The translations under genes were made by a program, and so were the position numbers. From Eubacteriales bacterium (GTDB lineage: Bacteria; Bacillota; Clostridia; Lachnospirales; Lachnospiraceae): a stretch of DNA of 64,000 bases. The notes below the pieces were generated by a model. The model saw only the letters and a list, made by a program, of their open reading frames with translations, was not told the origin of the DNA and searched no databases. Below are positions 1-8,178 of the stretch, in pieces. The first letter of the stretch is position 1. Every line of letters starts with the position of its first letter. The stretch is from contig JAUNUY010000001.1 in NCBI GenBank assembly GCA_030537935.1, positions 1 through 64,000 of the forward strand, written 5' to 3'.

Positions 1-123
1 CTGTTGGTTATAGCCGTTCTGATTGTATGTTTGTTGATAACCGCTTTGCGGCGCACCGGCGGAACCGGATGTCGCTGTGTTATGATTTTCATTTTTTTGA
101 GAAGTGAATGGTCTGTCGTTCAT
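1..123 (-). CDS. N-terminal fragment of an unknown Gln/Asn/Gly-rich protein
   Basis: Only the first 41 codons are in the window and the gene runs off the left edge. The ATG (complement of 121-123) sits 7 nt behind a strong AGAAAGGAG site (complement of 131-139), and a good promoter lies further upstream, so the start is well supported. The visible peptide starts MNDRPFTSQKNEN and becomes a low-complexity stretch rich in Gln, Asn, Gly and Tyr with no hydrophobic segment. Such hydrophilic tails often precede zinc-ribbon or small membrane domains in Bacillota proteins, but no domain is visible here and I do not assign a function. It is transcribed divergently from the ABC transporter genes. Confidence 0.75.
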   Translation of the reverse strand, partial: MNDRPFTSQKNENHNTATSGSAGAPQSGYQQTYNQNGYNQQ

Positions 124-170
124 ACGGTGTCTCCTTTCTTTTTTCATTCGTTTTGCGAATTGATGTAGGG

Positions 171-199
171 ATTATAACATGAAAGAAGAAAAAAGTAAA
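171..199 (-). promoter_or_regulatory. Promoter for the leftward gene
   Basis: On the minus strand a TTTACT -35 box (complement of 194-199) is followed after 17 nt by TATAAT (complement of 171-176), preceded by an extended -10 TG. The start codon follows about 45 nt downstream. Confidence 0.6.
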
Positions 200-229
200 T
201 TTCATGCTATTAGCAGACCAACACAAAAT

Positions 230-244
230 GTTCAACAGTTGAAC
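230..244. promoter_or_regulatory. Perfect 15-nt palindrome, candidate operator
   Basis: GTTCAACAGTTGAAC has perfect 7-nt arms around a central A. Its right arm overlaps the -35 box (239-244) of the rightward ABC transporter promoter, the usual place for a repressor site. The binding protein is unknown. Confidence 0.45.
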
Positions 245-267
245 CTGTGAAAAACTTGTGATAGAAT
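239..267 (+). promoter_or_regulatory. Promoter for the first ABC-FtsX operon
   Basis: TTGAAC (239-244), a 17-nt spacer and TAGAAT (262-267), with TG at 259-260 giving an extended -10. It lies about 50 nt upstream of the ATPase start. Confidence 0.55.
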
Positions 268-318
268 TGATATAGGTTAGACATGACAAATCGGATGTAT
301 ACATCGGGAGGAGCACTT

Positions 319-1017
319 ATGTTTATAGAAATTAAAGGATTGAAGAAGTTCTATAAGAACGGGGACAAAGAAGTAGCGGTTTTAAAAGGCATCGACTGCG
401 AAATTGAGGAGGGGAAAATATGTGTTTTTCTGGGACCGTCCGGATCCGGAAAGTCGACGCTGTTAAACATCTTGGGAGGCATCGAAGTATTTGAAGAAGG
501 CAGTGTAAAGGTCAATGACCGTCAACTTGGCAGCTTGAAGAAGCGGGCACTGGATGATTATCGTCGCAGTGATCTCGGCTTTATTTTCCAATTTTACAAC
601 TTGATCCAGAATCTGACCGTCAAAGAAAATATCGAAGTCGGGGCATATCTGAGTAAGAACCCCCTGCCGCTGGATGAATTGCTGGAGACCCTCGGTATGT
701 ACGAACATCGAAATAAGTATCCGAATCAACTTAGCGGGGGTCAGCAGCAGCGCACGGGTATCGGTCGCGCTTTAATTAAAAATCCGGCCTTACTTATATG
801 TGACGAACCGACGGGAGCACTGGATTACAGTACATCTCTGGATGTGTTGAAGTTGATGCAGGAAGTAAATCGGAAGTACAAAACGACCATGCTCGTTGCC
901 ACGCACAACACGGCCATTGCCGAGATGGCGCATGAGTCCTTTATTCTGCATGACGGATTACTGGTGGAGAATAAGAAGAATGAACATCCGACGGATGCAA
1001 AAGAATTGGTATGGTGA
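319..1017 (+). CDS. ABC transporter ATP-binding protein (LolD/MacB type)
   Basis: A 232-residue ATPase that should drive the adjacent FtsX-type permease at the inner face of the membrane. Walker A is GPSGSGKS (residues 39-46), the signature is LSGGQ (138-142) and Walker B ends in CDEPTGALD (Asp162-Glu163). The LDEPTGALD form and short length are typical of the MacB/LolD/BceA group, which acts on lipoproteins, peptides or cell-wall signals rather than classical solute import. I chose ATG 319 because GGGAGGAG (306-313) precedes it; an in-frame ATG at 283 has no such site. The permease begins 3 nt after the stop, so the two are translated together. No binding protein or two-component system is next to it, so the substrate is unknown. 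Confidence 0.93.
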   Translation: MFIEIKGLKKFYKNGDKEVAVLKGIDCEIEEGKICVFLGPSGSGKSTLLNILGGIEVFEEGSVKVNDRQLGSLKKRALDDYRRSDLGFIFQFYNLIQNLTVKENIEVGAYLSKNPLPLDELLETLGMYEHRNKYPNQLSGGQQQRTGIGRALIKNPALLICDEPTGALDYSTSLDVLKLMQEVNRKYKTTMLVATHNTAIAEMAHESFILHDGLLVENKKNEHPTDAKELVW

Positions 1018-1020
1018 CCT

Positions 1021-3264
1021 ATGAGAAATCCTATTCACAAACGTTTGAAACGTGACTTATGGCATAATAAAGGGCGCTACATCGCCATTTTTTTAATCAC
1101 GGCGGCCATGATTGCCATCATCTCCGGATTTTTCATCATACAGAAATCGGTGTTACATACCTTCGATGAAGCGATGGCGGATAATCGGGCGGAAGACGGA
1201 CAGTTGACGACGGCCGTTCAATTACCTGATGAGGCGGAGAAAAAATTTGCAGATTATGATTTGACCGTTGCGCGACTTTTTTACCGTAACTGGGAAGTGG
1301 ACAAGACCATGTTCCGGATTTATGCGGATCGCAAAACGATTAACCGGGCCGGTTATTACGAGGGCGGTGCACCGCAGCGAGACGACGAGATTGCGCTGGA
1401 ACGGATTTATGCAAAGGCTCACGGGTATGCGGTCGGCGATACCTTCCGTTTGGCAGACAAGGATTATCGTGTCAGCGGCATCATGGCGTTGCCGGATTAT
1501 TCGGCCATATTGCGTAATCGTAATGACGCCCTGATGGATACGGATACCTTCTGTCTTGCACTTGTTACGCAAAGTGCATTTGATACCTTGTCGAAGGGGA
1601 CGATTTCCTACACCTATGCTTTTGAAACCGATGTGCCACGCTCGGATAAAGAGCTGAACGAGGTCATGGATGATTTACGGACGGAATTTGCCGCATTTCA
1701 AATTCCTGTAGTGGACGGTACCGTACAGTCCGCCAACCAGTGTATGTCCTATGTTATGGACGACATGAAGGGGGATGTCCCGATGATGGTGGTATTTTTC
1801 ATCATCAATATCCTGGTCATCGCTTTCGTGTACGGCGTCATTTCCAAGTCCATGATTGAGGATGAGGCGCCTGTTATCGGGACCATGCTGGCGATGGGGG
1901 TCAAACGGCGTGAGCTCATTATGCATTATCTGCGTTTGCCCGTGGCGGTAACCTTGGCGGCGGGCATCATCGGCAACATTCCCGCGTACACTTTCATCAA
2001 GGATTTTTATAAAAACCTGTACTACAGTTCGTTCAGTCTTTTTCCCTTAAAAACGGAGGTCGACGTGGAGGCGTTTCTCATGACGACCGTTTTACCGCTG
2101 GTGCTGATTATCCTTATCAACCTCCTCATGTTGGCATCCAAACTTCGGTTTACACCGATTCGTTTCCTGCGAAAAGACTTGAAGCGGCATCGGAAACGAC
2201 AGGCACATGAGTGGAAGCGTCTGTCCTTCATGCGGCGATACCGTCTTCGCGTGTTCGTCGCCAACCGTGCGAGCTACCTGGTTATGTTCATGGGTATCTT
2301 TCTGGCGGGTATGCTGCTCATTTTCGGCACCTCGTTCAAGCCCCTAATGAGAAGCTATGCGGATAAGGTCAAAACGAACGTACCCTATGAGCATCAGTAT
2401 CTGTTACGTATGCCGGTGGAAGCGGCGGGCGGCGAACGGTTCACGACCGTATCCGTACAGAAGCATCATGCATTGATGGATGCCGATTTCAACTTACAGA
2501 TTTTCGGTATCGAACCGGACAGCCGTTATTATCCGAACTATAACCTCAAAGACAACGAGGCCTATGTTTCTGAAGGTATTTTGAAAAAGTATGGACTGAA
2601 AATCGGAGATGAACTGACCGTACGGGATCGCTTTAAGGAGAAAAATTATACCTATGTTATTCGCGGTACGAACGACTATCTGGCCTCAATGGGTGTTTTC
2701 GTTCGTCGGGAACGGGTGAATGAAGATTTTGGTTTTGAAAAAGATTATTTTAACGGGTATTTCTCGGATAAGGAATTGACCATAGACGAGAATCTTATTC
2801 TGACGGAAATTGATTCCCGACATCTTTCCGAGCTGATTGAGCAGTTCATTGATACCTTCGGAGATATCACGCCGGCCATGATTGGGTTGAGCAGTATCGT
2901 TTTTACGGTGGTGATTTATATCTTATCCAAGGTAATCATTGAACGCGCGGCGCAATCCATCGGCTATTTGAAGGTCTTCGGATATAGGCGACGGGAGATT
3001 GCCGGCATTTATGTCCGAACGACGACACATATGATTTGCCTCATGTTGTTAATATGTGTGCCGCTCTGGTTTTTATCGGTGCGTCCTATGATGGAATTTT
3101 CTGTTATGAAATTGAACAGCTATGTGCCCATTGACGTGCCGGACTATCTGCATCTTCTACCGATTCCGGCCGGCTTATGCATCTATTTCATTGTCCGCTT
3201 TTTCAATATCCGCAAGATTTATCGCGGTGACATGGTAGAGGCGTTAAAAGATTATACGGGATAG
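1021..3264 (+). CDS. FtsX-type ABC transporter permease
   Basis: A 747-residue membrane partner of the preceding ATPase. One transmembrane helix near residues 19-41 is followed by a large extracytoplasmic region (about 45-255), a cluster of three helices (about 255-370), a second extracytoplasmic region (about 435-620) and three C-terminal helices. This duplicated FtsX layout is typical of MacB-like or lipoprotein-release-like permeases in Gram-positives. The motif GTMLAMGVKRRELI after the second helix and YLKVFGYRRREI in the C-terminal half are the paired cytoplasmic coupling loops of the family. A paralogous pair sits at 60.2-63.6 kb. It probably performs mechanotransmission or export, with the substrate unknown. 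Confidence 0.9.
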   Translation: MRNPIHKRLKRDLWHNKGRYIAIFLITAAMIAIISGFFIIQKSVLHTFDEAMADNRAEDGQLTTAVQLPDEAEKKFADYDLTVARLFYRNWEVDKTMFRIYADRKTINRAGYYEGGAPQRDDEIALERIYAKAHGYAVGDTFRLADKDYRVSGIMALPDYSAILRNRNDALMDTDTFCLALVTQSAFDTLSKGTISYTYAFETDVPRSDKELNEVMDDLRTEFAAFQIPVVDGTVQSANQCMSYVMDDMKGDVPMMVVFFIINILVIAFVYGVISKSMIEDEAPVIGTMLAMGVKRRELIMHYLRLPVAVTLAAGIIGNIPAYTFIKDFYKNLYYSSFSLFPLKTEVDVEAFLMTTVLPLVLIILINLLMLASKLRFTPIRFLRKDLKRHRKRQAHEWKRLSFMRRYRLRVFVANRASYLVMFMGIFLAGMLLIFGTSFKPLMRSYADKVKTNVPYEHQYLLRMPVEAAGGERFTTVSVQKHHALMDADFNLQIFGIEPDSRYYPNYNLKDNEAYVSEGILKKYGLKIGDELTVRDRFKEKNYTYVIRGTNDYLASMGVFVRRERVNEDFGFEKDYFNGYFSDKELTIDENLILTEIDSRHLSELIEQFIDTFGDITPAMIGLSSIVFTVVIYILSKVIIERAAQSIGYLKVFGYRRREIAGIYVRTTTHMICLMLLICVPLWFLSVRPMMEFSVMKLNSYVPIDVPDYLHLLPIPAGLCIYFIVRFFNIRKIYRGDMVEALKDYTG

Positions 3265-3290
3265 TATCGGATGAAAATCCGGTAGTACGA

Positions 3291-3322
3291 ACGAAACCGC
3301 GGGGATGACTCCGCGGTTTCGT
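3291..3322 (+). terminator. Hairpin after the ABC-FtsX operon
   Basis: A perfect 12-bp stem, ACGAAACCGCGG against CCGCGGTTTCGT, with an 8-nt loop. No clear T-tract follows, so it may act in RNA stability as much as termination. Confidence 0.5.
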
Positions 3323-3404
3323 GCATACAGTGGCGGCAAGTGACGGAAGAGGAAAATCCGGGCCATGCGGAAACGGCTCAATACTGGCATACCGACCGTT
3401 TTTA

Positions 3405-3413
3405 TGCTATAAT
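3405..3413 (+). promoter_or_regulatory. Extended -10 promoter for the cysE operon
   Basis: TGCTATAAT is a perfect extended -10 element; the -35 region is poor. The implied transcript start is about 65 nt before cysE, too short a leader to hold a T-box. Confidence 0.5.
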
Positions 3414-3487
3414 ATTACGGATAATGTACGGAAAGGGCGGTCGGTCATTGCAAAGTCGCGCCCGATACGAGGGGACAGGTGAAGTTC

Positions 3488-4132
3488 ATGCGCATCAGAC
3501 AATTTATTCGAGAACAAATTCGAGTCATTAAACAGCGGGATCCGTCCATTAAACGGACGGCGGAAGTGTTTCTGTATCCGAGTTTTCGCGCACTATGTTA
3601 TCACAAGATTACCCATCGTCTCTATCGCAGTGGCCATTTTTTTGCGGCACGCATACTGGCCGTACACGCGACACGACGTACCGGCATAGAAATTCATCCG
3701 GGAGCCGTCATCGGCGAGGGCGTTTTCATTGACCACGGCATGGGGGTCGTCATCGGTGAAACGGCGATTGTCGGTCACAATGTCACCATTTATCAGGGCG
3801 TAACACTGGGCGGTACAGGTAAAGACCGCGGTAAGCGGCATCCGACCATCGAGAATAACGTTATGATTTCCGCCGGTGCCAAGATATTGGGCAATATCCG
3901 AATCGGCAGCAATGCTAAAATTGGCGCGGGTTCCGTCGTCCTGAAGGATGTGCCGCCGCGGGCGACCGTCGTCGGTGTGCCGGGTAAAGTTGTGAAGATT
4001 GACGATCGGCGAATCGATCATTTCCGAAAACTCGACCACGGCAACCTGCCGGATATCAATTATAAAAACTATTGTGCTTTGTGTGAACGGCTGAAAGTAC
4101 TTGAGGAGAAGATTGATGATAAAAATTCATAA
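3488..4132 (+). CDS. cysE: Serine O-acetyltransferase
   Basis: Transfers acetyl from acetyl-CoA to L-serine, the first step of cysteine synthesis in the cytoplasm. The 214-residue protein has the N-terminal helical part followed by the left-handed parallel beta-helix of hexapeptide repeats (about residues 60-175), including the signatures HPGAVIGEGVFIDHG and VTLGGTGKDRGKRHPTI expected of SAT. I prefer ATG 3488 with AGGTGA 5 nt upstream; an in-frame GTG at 3479 is less well placed. Its end overlaps cysS by 17 nt, the classic Bacillota cysE-cysS coupling that links cysteine supply to its charging on tRNA. The short N-terminal domain compared with enterobacterial CysE is normal for this phylum. 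Confidence 0.95.
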   Translation: MRIRQFIREQIRVIKQRDPSIKRTAEVFLYPSFRALCYHKITHRLYRSGHFFAARILAVHATRRTGIEIHPGAVIGEGVFIDHGMGVVIGETAIVGHNVTIYQGVTLGGTGKDRGKRHPTIENNVMISAGAKILGNIRIGSNAKIGAGSVVLKDVPPRATVVGVPGKVVKIDDRRIDHFRKLDHGNLPDINYKNYCALCERLKVLEEKIDDKNS

Positions 4133-5507
4133 CACGTTGAGCGGGCAGAAAGAAGAGTTTATTCCCCTGACGCCCGGTAAAGTCAAGATGTACGTTTGCG
4201 GTCCGACCGTGTACAATTACATCCACATCGGGAATGCCCGACCGCTGATTGTTTTCGACACGGTTCGCCGTTATTTTGAATATTGCGGATATGAGGTGAA
4301 TTTCGTCTCCAACTTTACGGACGTGGACGATAAAATCATACAACGTGCCAATGAAGAGAATACAGATGCAACCACTGTTGCGGAAACCTACATTGCAGCC
4401 TGCAAGGCGGATATGGAAGCGTTGAACATCCGTGAAGCGACACATCATCCACGTGCGACCGAAGAAATCGACGGCATGATTCAGATGATTGAGGAATTGA
4501 TTGCGGGTGGGCATGCATATGAGCAAAACGGTTCCGTATTTTTCCGGACCCGCAGCTTTGACGGTTACGGAAAGTTGAGCGGGAAAAATATTGACGATTT
4601 AATCAGCGGTGCGCGCATCGGCGTTGACGAAGACAAGGAAGATCCGCTGGATTTCGTCCTTTGGAAGCCGAAGAAACCCGGAGAGCCTGCATGGGATTCC
4701 CCGTGGGGAGCGGGCCGGCCGGGCTGGCATATCGAATGTTCCGTCATGTCCAAGCGATACTTGGGGGAAGAAATTGATATTCATGCCGGCGGGGAAGACT
4801 TGATTTTTCCGCATCACGAAAATGAGATTGCACAGAGTGAGGCATGCTCACATAAGACCTTTGCCCGCTACTGGATGCATAACGGTTTCCTGAAAGTGGA
4901 CAACAAGAAGATGTCGAAGTCGTTGGGCAACTTCTATACCATCGACGAGGTCCTGGCACGTTATGACGGACAGGTTTTGCGGATGTTCATGTTGTCGGCA
5001 AATTATCACGGCCCTATCAACTTTTCCTGGGACGGCATGGAGGCGACGAAGACCGCACGGGAACGGATTATGAGCGGCTATGCCTTGCTTGGAGAAAAGC
5101 GGAAAACGGCGAGCGATAAACCGATGGAGGCAACTTTCAAACAAGCGGTGGATGAACGGATTGCGGCGTTTGAAGCGGCCATGAACAACGACTTCAATAC
5201 GGCGGACGCCTTAACGCAGTTGTTCGAGTTGACGCGGATCTGTAACACGGACATTACATCGGAAAGCGGTACGGAAGCCATTGATTATGCGCGGGATGCA
5301 TACGATACGATGGCGGATGTACTCGGCCTGATTATCGAGCGGCGGGAAGAAAGACCGGATGCTGAGATTCTGGCCTTGATTGAAAAGCGGACGGCGGCGA
5401 AAAAAGCACGCGATTTTGCGGCGGCGGATGCTATCCGGGACGAACTGGCGGCCATGGGTATCGTGTTGGAGGATACGCGAGAGGGCGTACGATGGAAAAG
5501 AGTATAG
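4116..5507 (+). CDS. cysS: Cysteinyl-tRNA synthetase
   Basis: Class I aminoacyl-tRNA synthetase that charges tRNA-Cys. At 463 residues it has the family length. The HIGH-equivalent is HIGN in YNYIHIGNARP near the N terminus, the KMSKS loop is KMSKSLGN, and the zinc ligands are visible as the Cys in YVCGPTVY, the Cys in HIECSVMS and the His/Glu in FPHHENEIAQSEA. The DALR-type tail (ARDFAAADAIRDELAAMGIVLEDT) binds the anticodon region. ATG 4116 is chosen because GAGGAG ends 7 nt before it; the TTG upstream lies inside that site. It overlaps cysE at its start and mrnC at its end. Confidence 0.97.
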   Translation: MIKIHNTLSGQKEEFIPLTPGKVKMYVCGPTVYNYIHIGNARPLIVFDTVRRYFEYCGYEVNFVSNFTDVDDKIIQRANEENTDATTVAETYIAACKADMEALNIREATHHPRATEEIDGMIQMIEELIAGGHAYEQNGSVFFRTRSFDGYGKLSGKNIDDLISGARIGVDEDKEDPLDFVLWKPKKPGEPAWDSPWGAGRPGWHIECSVMSKRYLGEEIDIHAGGEDLIFPHHENEIAQSEACSHKTFARYWMHNGFLKVDNKKMSKSLGNFYTIDEVLARYDGQVLRMFMLSANYHGPINFSWDGMEATKTARERIMSGYALLGEKRKTASDKPMEATFKQAVDERIAAFEAAMNNDFNTADALTQLFELTRICNTDITSESGTEAIDYARDAYDTMADVLGLIIERREERPDAEILALIEKRTAAKKARDFAAADAIRDELAAMGIVLEDTREGVRWKRV

Positions 5508-5941
5508 ATGAGTCCTTTGCCGTACTGACGGCACATTTTACAAAGTCACTGGCTATTGAACCCATGGCACCGGAAGGATATTCCTCTCTTTCGTTGGCAC
5601 TTATCGGGGATGCGGTGTATGACTTGGCTGCCCGCTACTATGTGATGAGCGGCGGCGACAGGTCTGTGAATCAGTTGCACCGGATGAAATCGAAGTTGGT
5701 ACGGGCGGAAGCACAGGCGGTGGCGGCCGACCGGATTGCGGACGGTTTGTCGGTCCGGGAGATGGCCGTATATAAGCGGGGACGGAATACGAAGACGCAT
5801 ACGGCGGCTAAGAATGCGGATATCATTTCCTATCGGAAGGCGACCGGATTTGAAGCGTTGGTCGGTTGGTTGTTTCTGGCCGGACGCTATGAGCGGATGA
5901 TGGAAATCATTCGGGAAGCATTAAGGATGGACTATGAATAA
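5492..5941 (+). CDS. mrnC: Mini-ribonuclease III
   Basis: Endoribonuclease that matures 23S rRNA precursor ends in Bacillota. The 149-residue protein is an RNase III catalytic domain without a dsRNA-binding domain: LALIGDAVYDLAARYYV carries the conserved acidic motif, followed by LHRMKSKLVRAEAQA and the C-terminal signature TGFEALVGWLFLAGRYERMMEII. It overlaps cysS by 16 nt and rlmB by 8 nt, giving the standard cysS-mrnC-rlmB order. A full-length RNase III is encoded separately at 32.5 kb. Confidence 0.95.
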   Translation: MEKSIDESFAVLTAHFTKSLAIEPMAPEGYSSLSLALIGDAVYDLAARYYVMSGGDRSVNQLHRMKSKLVRAEAQAVAADRIADGLSVREMAVYKRGRNTKTHTAAKNADIISYRKATGFEALVGWLFLAGRYERMMEIIREALRMDYE

Positions 5942-6692
5942 TACGGATATCATATACGGTCGGAATGCCGTGACGGAGTTTCTCCGAAGCGGCCGGACGG
6001 CGGATAAGGCGTTTGTCCAACGCGGCGAGCGGGAAGGTTCCATTCGCAAGATTATCAGCTTGTTGAAGGAAGGTCAAATTCCGTTTACCGAGACGGATAA
6101 GGAGAGTCTGGACCGGCTTTGTGACGGTAAACGACATCAAGGCGTGGTCATTCGTGCGGCTGTGCGGGATTACGTCAGCATAGAAGAGATTCTCGAACGG
6201 GCTCGTATGAAGGGTGAAGATCCTTTCGTCATTTTGCTGGACGGAACGGAGGACCCTTATAATTTAGGGGCCGTTATCCGAACGGCGAACGTAGTCGGTG
6301 CACATGGTGTCATAATTCCCAAGAGACGGGCAGCCGGTTTGACGGCGACGGTGATGAAAGTCAGTGCCGGAGCACTGAACTACACACCGGTGGCGCGCGT
6401 GAGCAATCTCAATCAGGCCATTGCCAAGTTGAAGGCGGCGGGATTGTGGATAGTTTGCGGGGATATGGACGGGACATCCATGTATGAAACCGACCTGACC
6501 GGTCCGACCGGATTGATTATCGGGAATGAAGGAGCGGGGGTGAGTCGTCTCGTACGGGAAAACGCAGACTTTACGGTGCGTATCCCCATGCGGGGTGAAA
6601 TCAACTCCCTAAATGCGTCGGTGTCTTGTGCCGTGCTCAGCTACGAAATTATGAGACAGAGGACCGGCAAAAAACCGGAGGTGAAGGCATGA
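5934..6692 (+). CDS. rlmB: 23S rRNA (guanosine-2'-O-)-methyltransferase, TrmH family
   Basis: SPOUT-class methyltransferase that 2'-O-methylates a guanosine of 23S rRNA. The 252-residue protein has the N-terminal substrate-binding domain beginning IIYGRNAVTEFL and the knotted catalytic domain with the three family motifs: DPYNLGAVIRTA (about residues 104-115), IIGNEGAGVSR and IPMRGEINSLNASVSCAVLSYE. It overlaps mrnC and the next gene, so translation runs through. The yacP endonuclease gene that often follows rlmB is not here; an unknown membrane protein takes its place. Confidence 0.95.
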   Translation: MNNTDIIYGRNAVTEFLRSGRTADKAFVQRGEREGSIRKIISLLKEGQIPFTETDKESLDRLCDGKRHQGVVIRAAVRDYVSIEEILERARMKGEDPFVILLDGTEDPYNLGAVIRTANVVGAHGVIIPKRRAAGLTATVMKVSAGALNYTPVARVSNLNQAIAKLKAAGLWIVCGDMDGTSMYETDLTGPTGLIIGNEGAGVSRLVRENADFTVRIPMRGEINSLNASVSCAVLSYEIMRQRTGKKPEVKA

Positions 6693-7072
6693 ATTACGGA
6701 AAAGTTATTTTGATGGCGAAGATTGCCGTCGAGGACAAACGGAATTTGTCGCGGAGTCGAAAGGTGATAGGAATCGGTTTATTGGAATATTTGTTTATAA
6801 ACTGTTTCTTTTCATTTTTGGCTTTTACACTTGCCTTTTTCATAGGCGGTGCCGCCTATGTCGTGGCACGATTTGATTTCATTATGGAATCATTTATGAA
6901 AATCAGCTTAAAAAATATCGGCTGGACCGTATTCGGCACGTATTTGATGACGTTATTCATATATATGCTGATTGTCATCATTTATTACTACAGAAAATAC
7001 TATCGACACCGTCGCTTCATTTACATGAATAACCGGCGGATACGCGCACTGAAGCGAAAATACTATGAATAG
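6689..7072 (+). CDS. Small membrane protein of unknown function
   Basis: A 127-residue protein I do not recognise. ATG 6689 is chosen because GGAGGTGA sits 5 nt upstream and the start overlaps the rlmB stop. It has a cytoplasmic N-terminal stretch of about 30 charged residues (AKIAVEDKRNLSRSRKVIG), two hydrophobic segments (about 34-62 and 84-106) and a strongly basic Tyr/Arg-rich tail (KYYRHRRFIYMNNRRIRALKRKYYE). It is followed by a second unknown membrane protein and then cdaA. Its place in the chain between rRNA maturation and c-di-AMP synthesis is the only functional hint. Confidence 0.75.
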   Translation: MNYGKVILMAKIAVEDKRNLSRSRKVIGIGLLEYLFINCFFSFLAFTLAFFIGGAAYVVARFDFIMESFMKISLKNIGWTVFGTYLMTLFIYMLIVIIYYYRKYYRHRRFIYMNNRRIRALKRKYYE

Positions 7073-7105
7073 GAGGCAAGTCGTCCGACTTGGAAATAAT
7101 GTATG
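7071..7105 (+). promoter_or_regulatory. Distant ribosome site with an intervening hairpin
   Basis: AGGAGG (7071-7076) lies 26 nt before the next ATG (7103). Between them AAGTCG-TC-CGACTT (7078-7091) can fold into a hairpin that would shorten the effective spacing to about 12 nt. No closer strong site is visible. Confidence 0.35.
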
Positions 7106-8143
7106 AAACAAAAAATGATGGCATTACGCCGCCAATTGGAACTGATTTATTTTAAGAACAGCAATCTGTGGATGCGACTTGCCCGCGTTGTGGTAGCACT
7201 GTTAATCTACATACACATTAATACCGTGCTCGGTGTACATCCTACGTTCAGCAGGTGGCCGGTAACCATTTTATTGAGTGCGGCGGCTGCGTTCCTGCCG
7301 CTGTCGGTTACCTTGGTCCTGTCTTTCGGCTTGATTGCCGTTCAGTTGCTGACTTTGAATATGGTCTTCTTTGCCATGTTTATCGTGCTTTTACTGTTGA
7401 TGTATTTGCTGGTTTTCCGGCTCTGTTACGATAAATGGATAATCGTGTTTGCGAGCATCCTGCTGTTTTGGCTGAAGATGCCGTATCTCGTGCCGTTGAT
7501 GCTGGGTATGGTCTTCGGACCTTCCGTGATCGTGCCGGCAGCGATGGCAACGGTCATGACCTTTTTCCTGCAGTCCAGTGCAACCACCGTCAGTGAATTG
7601 AATCTGAACGATCCGAATGAGATGATTAACAACATCGGTGGGACAATCGTCCGGTTTATGAAAAATCCCGAGATGATGACCTGGATTCTGGTCATCGCGT
7701 TGACACTTGTGGTCATCACGATTGTTAAGACCTTTAAGATGAAATTTTGTAAAGAAATCGCCTTGGTAACCGGTGCGGTGTTCGAGTTTCTGTTGATCAT
7801 TATCGGTAACAATGCATTTCATTCATCGGTGAGCATCGGTTTGGCGGCCGTGCTGATTCCGGTAGCATTACTCATCGCCATCATCTTTTTATGGTTATTC
7901 ATCCCGTTGGATTATGCGAAGACGGAGTATGTGGAATTTTACGACGATGAATATTATTATTTTGTCCGTGCGGTGCCCATGCTGAAAGCGAAGCGAGAAG
8001 CATTGCGTGAAGAAGAGGGGAAGCACCGGGCAGATTCGAATGACAAGCCGGGACGGAATCATTTCGGGGCCAATGGTGTATCGGCACAGCGAACGCCGGA
8101 TACGGCAACCGTCGTTGCGGATATGCCGGGACAATCGAAATAA
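7103..8143 (+). CDS. Polytopic membrane protein of unknown function, upstream of cdaA
   Basis: A 346-residue protein with roughly eight hydrophobic segments between residues 25 and 275, a short loop carrying LNLNDPNEMINNIGGTIVRF, and a hydrophilic C-terminal tail. The tail starts with an acidic-aromatic motif, EYVEFYDDEYYYFVRAVP, and ends in about 60 polar residues. I do not recognise a named family; similar acidic-Tyr tails occur in unannotated clostridial membrane proteins as far as I recall. It precedes the diadenylate cyclase by 35 nt in the same orientation, so a link to c-di-AMP or envelope homeostasis is possible but unproven. Confidence 0.8.
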   Translation: MKQKMMALRRQLELIYFKNSNLWMRLARVVVALLIYIHINTVLGVHPTFSRWPVTILLSAAAAFLPLSVTLVLSFGLIAVQLLTLNMVFFAMFIVLLLLMYLLVFRLCYDKWIIVFASILLFWLKMPYLVPLMLGMVFGPSVIVPAAMATVMTFFLQSSATTVSELNLNDPNEMINNIGGTIVRFMKNPEMMTWILVIALTLVVITIVKTFKMKFCKEIALVTGAVFEFLLIIIGNNAFHSSVSIGLAAVLIPVALLIAIIFLWLFIPLDYAKTEYVEFYDDEYYYFVRAVPMLKAKREALREEEGKHRADSNDKPGRNHFGANGVSAQRTPDTATVVADMPGQSK

Positions 8144-8178
8144 TACGTCGAACGGATGTTTATATGTAAGGAGCTCAC

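Noticed and set aside
283..318. N-terminal extension of the first ABC ATPase from ATG 283
   Set aside because: The extra 12 residues are not family-like and a strong GGGAGGAG site fixes the start at 319.
3414..3487. T-box leader before cysE-cysS
   Set aside because: The leader implied by the extended -10 is only about 65 nt and lacks a T-box sequence or terminator/antiterminator pair.
3340..3531. 63-codon frame before cysE
   Set aside because: It spans the cysE promoter and ribosome site in another frame and has no coding support.
4599..5536. Several long minus-strand frames opposite cysS
   Set aside because: They are shadow frames created by codon use in a conserved, well-identified gene.
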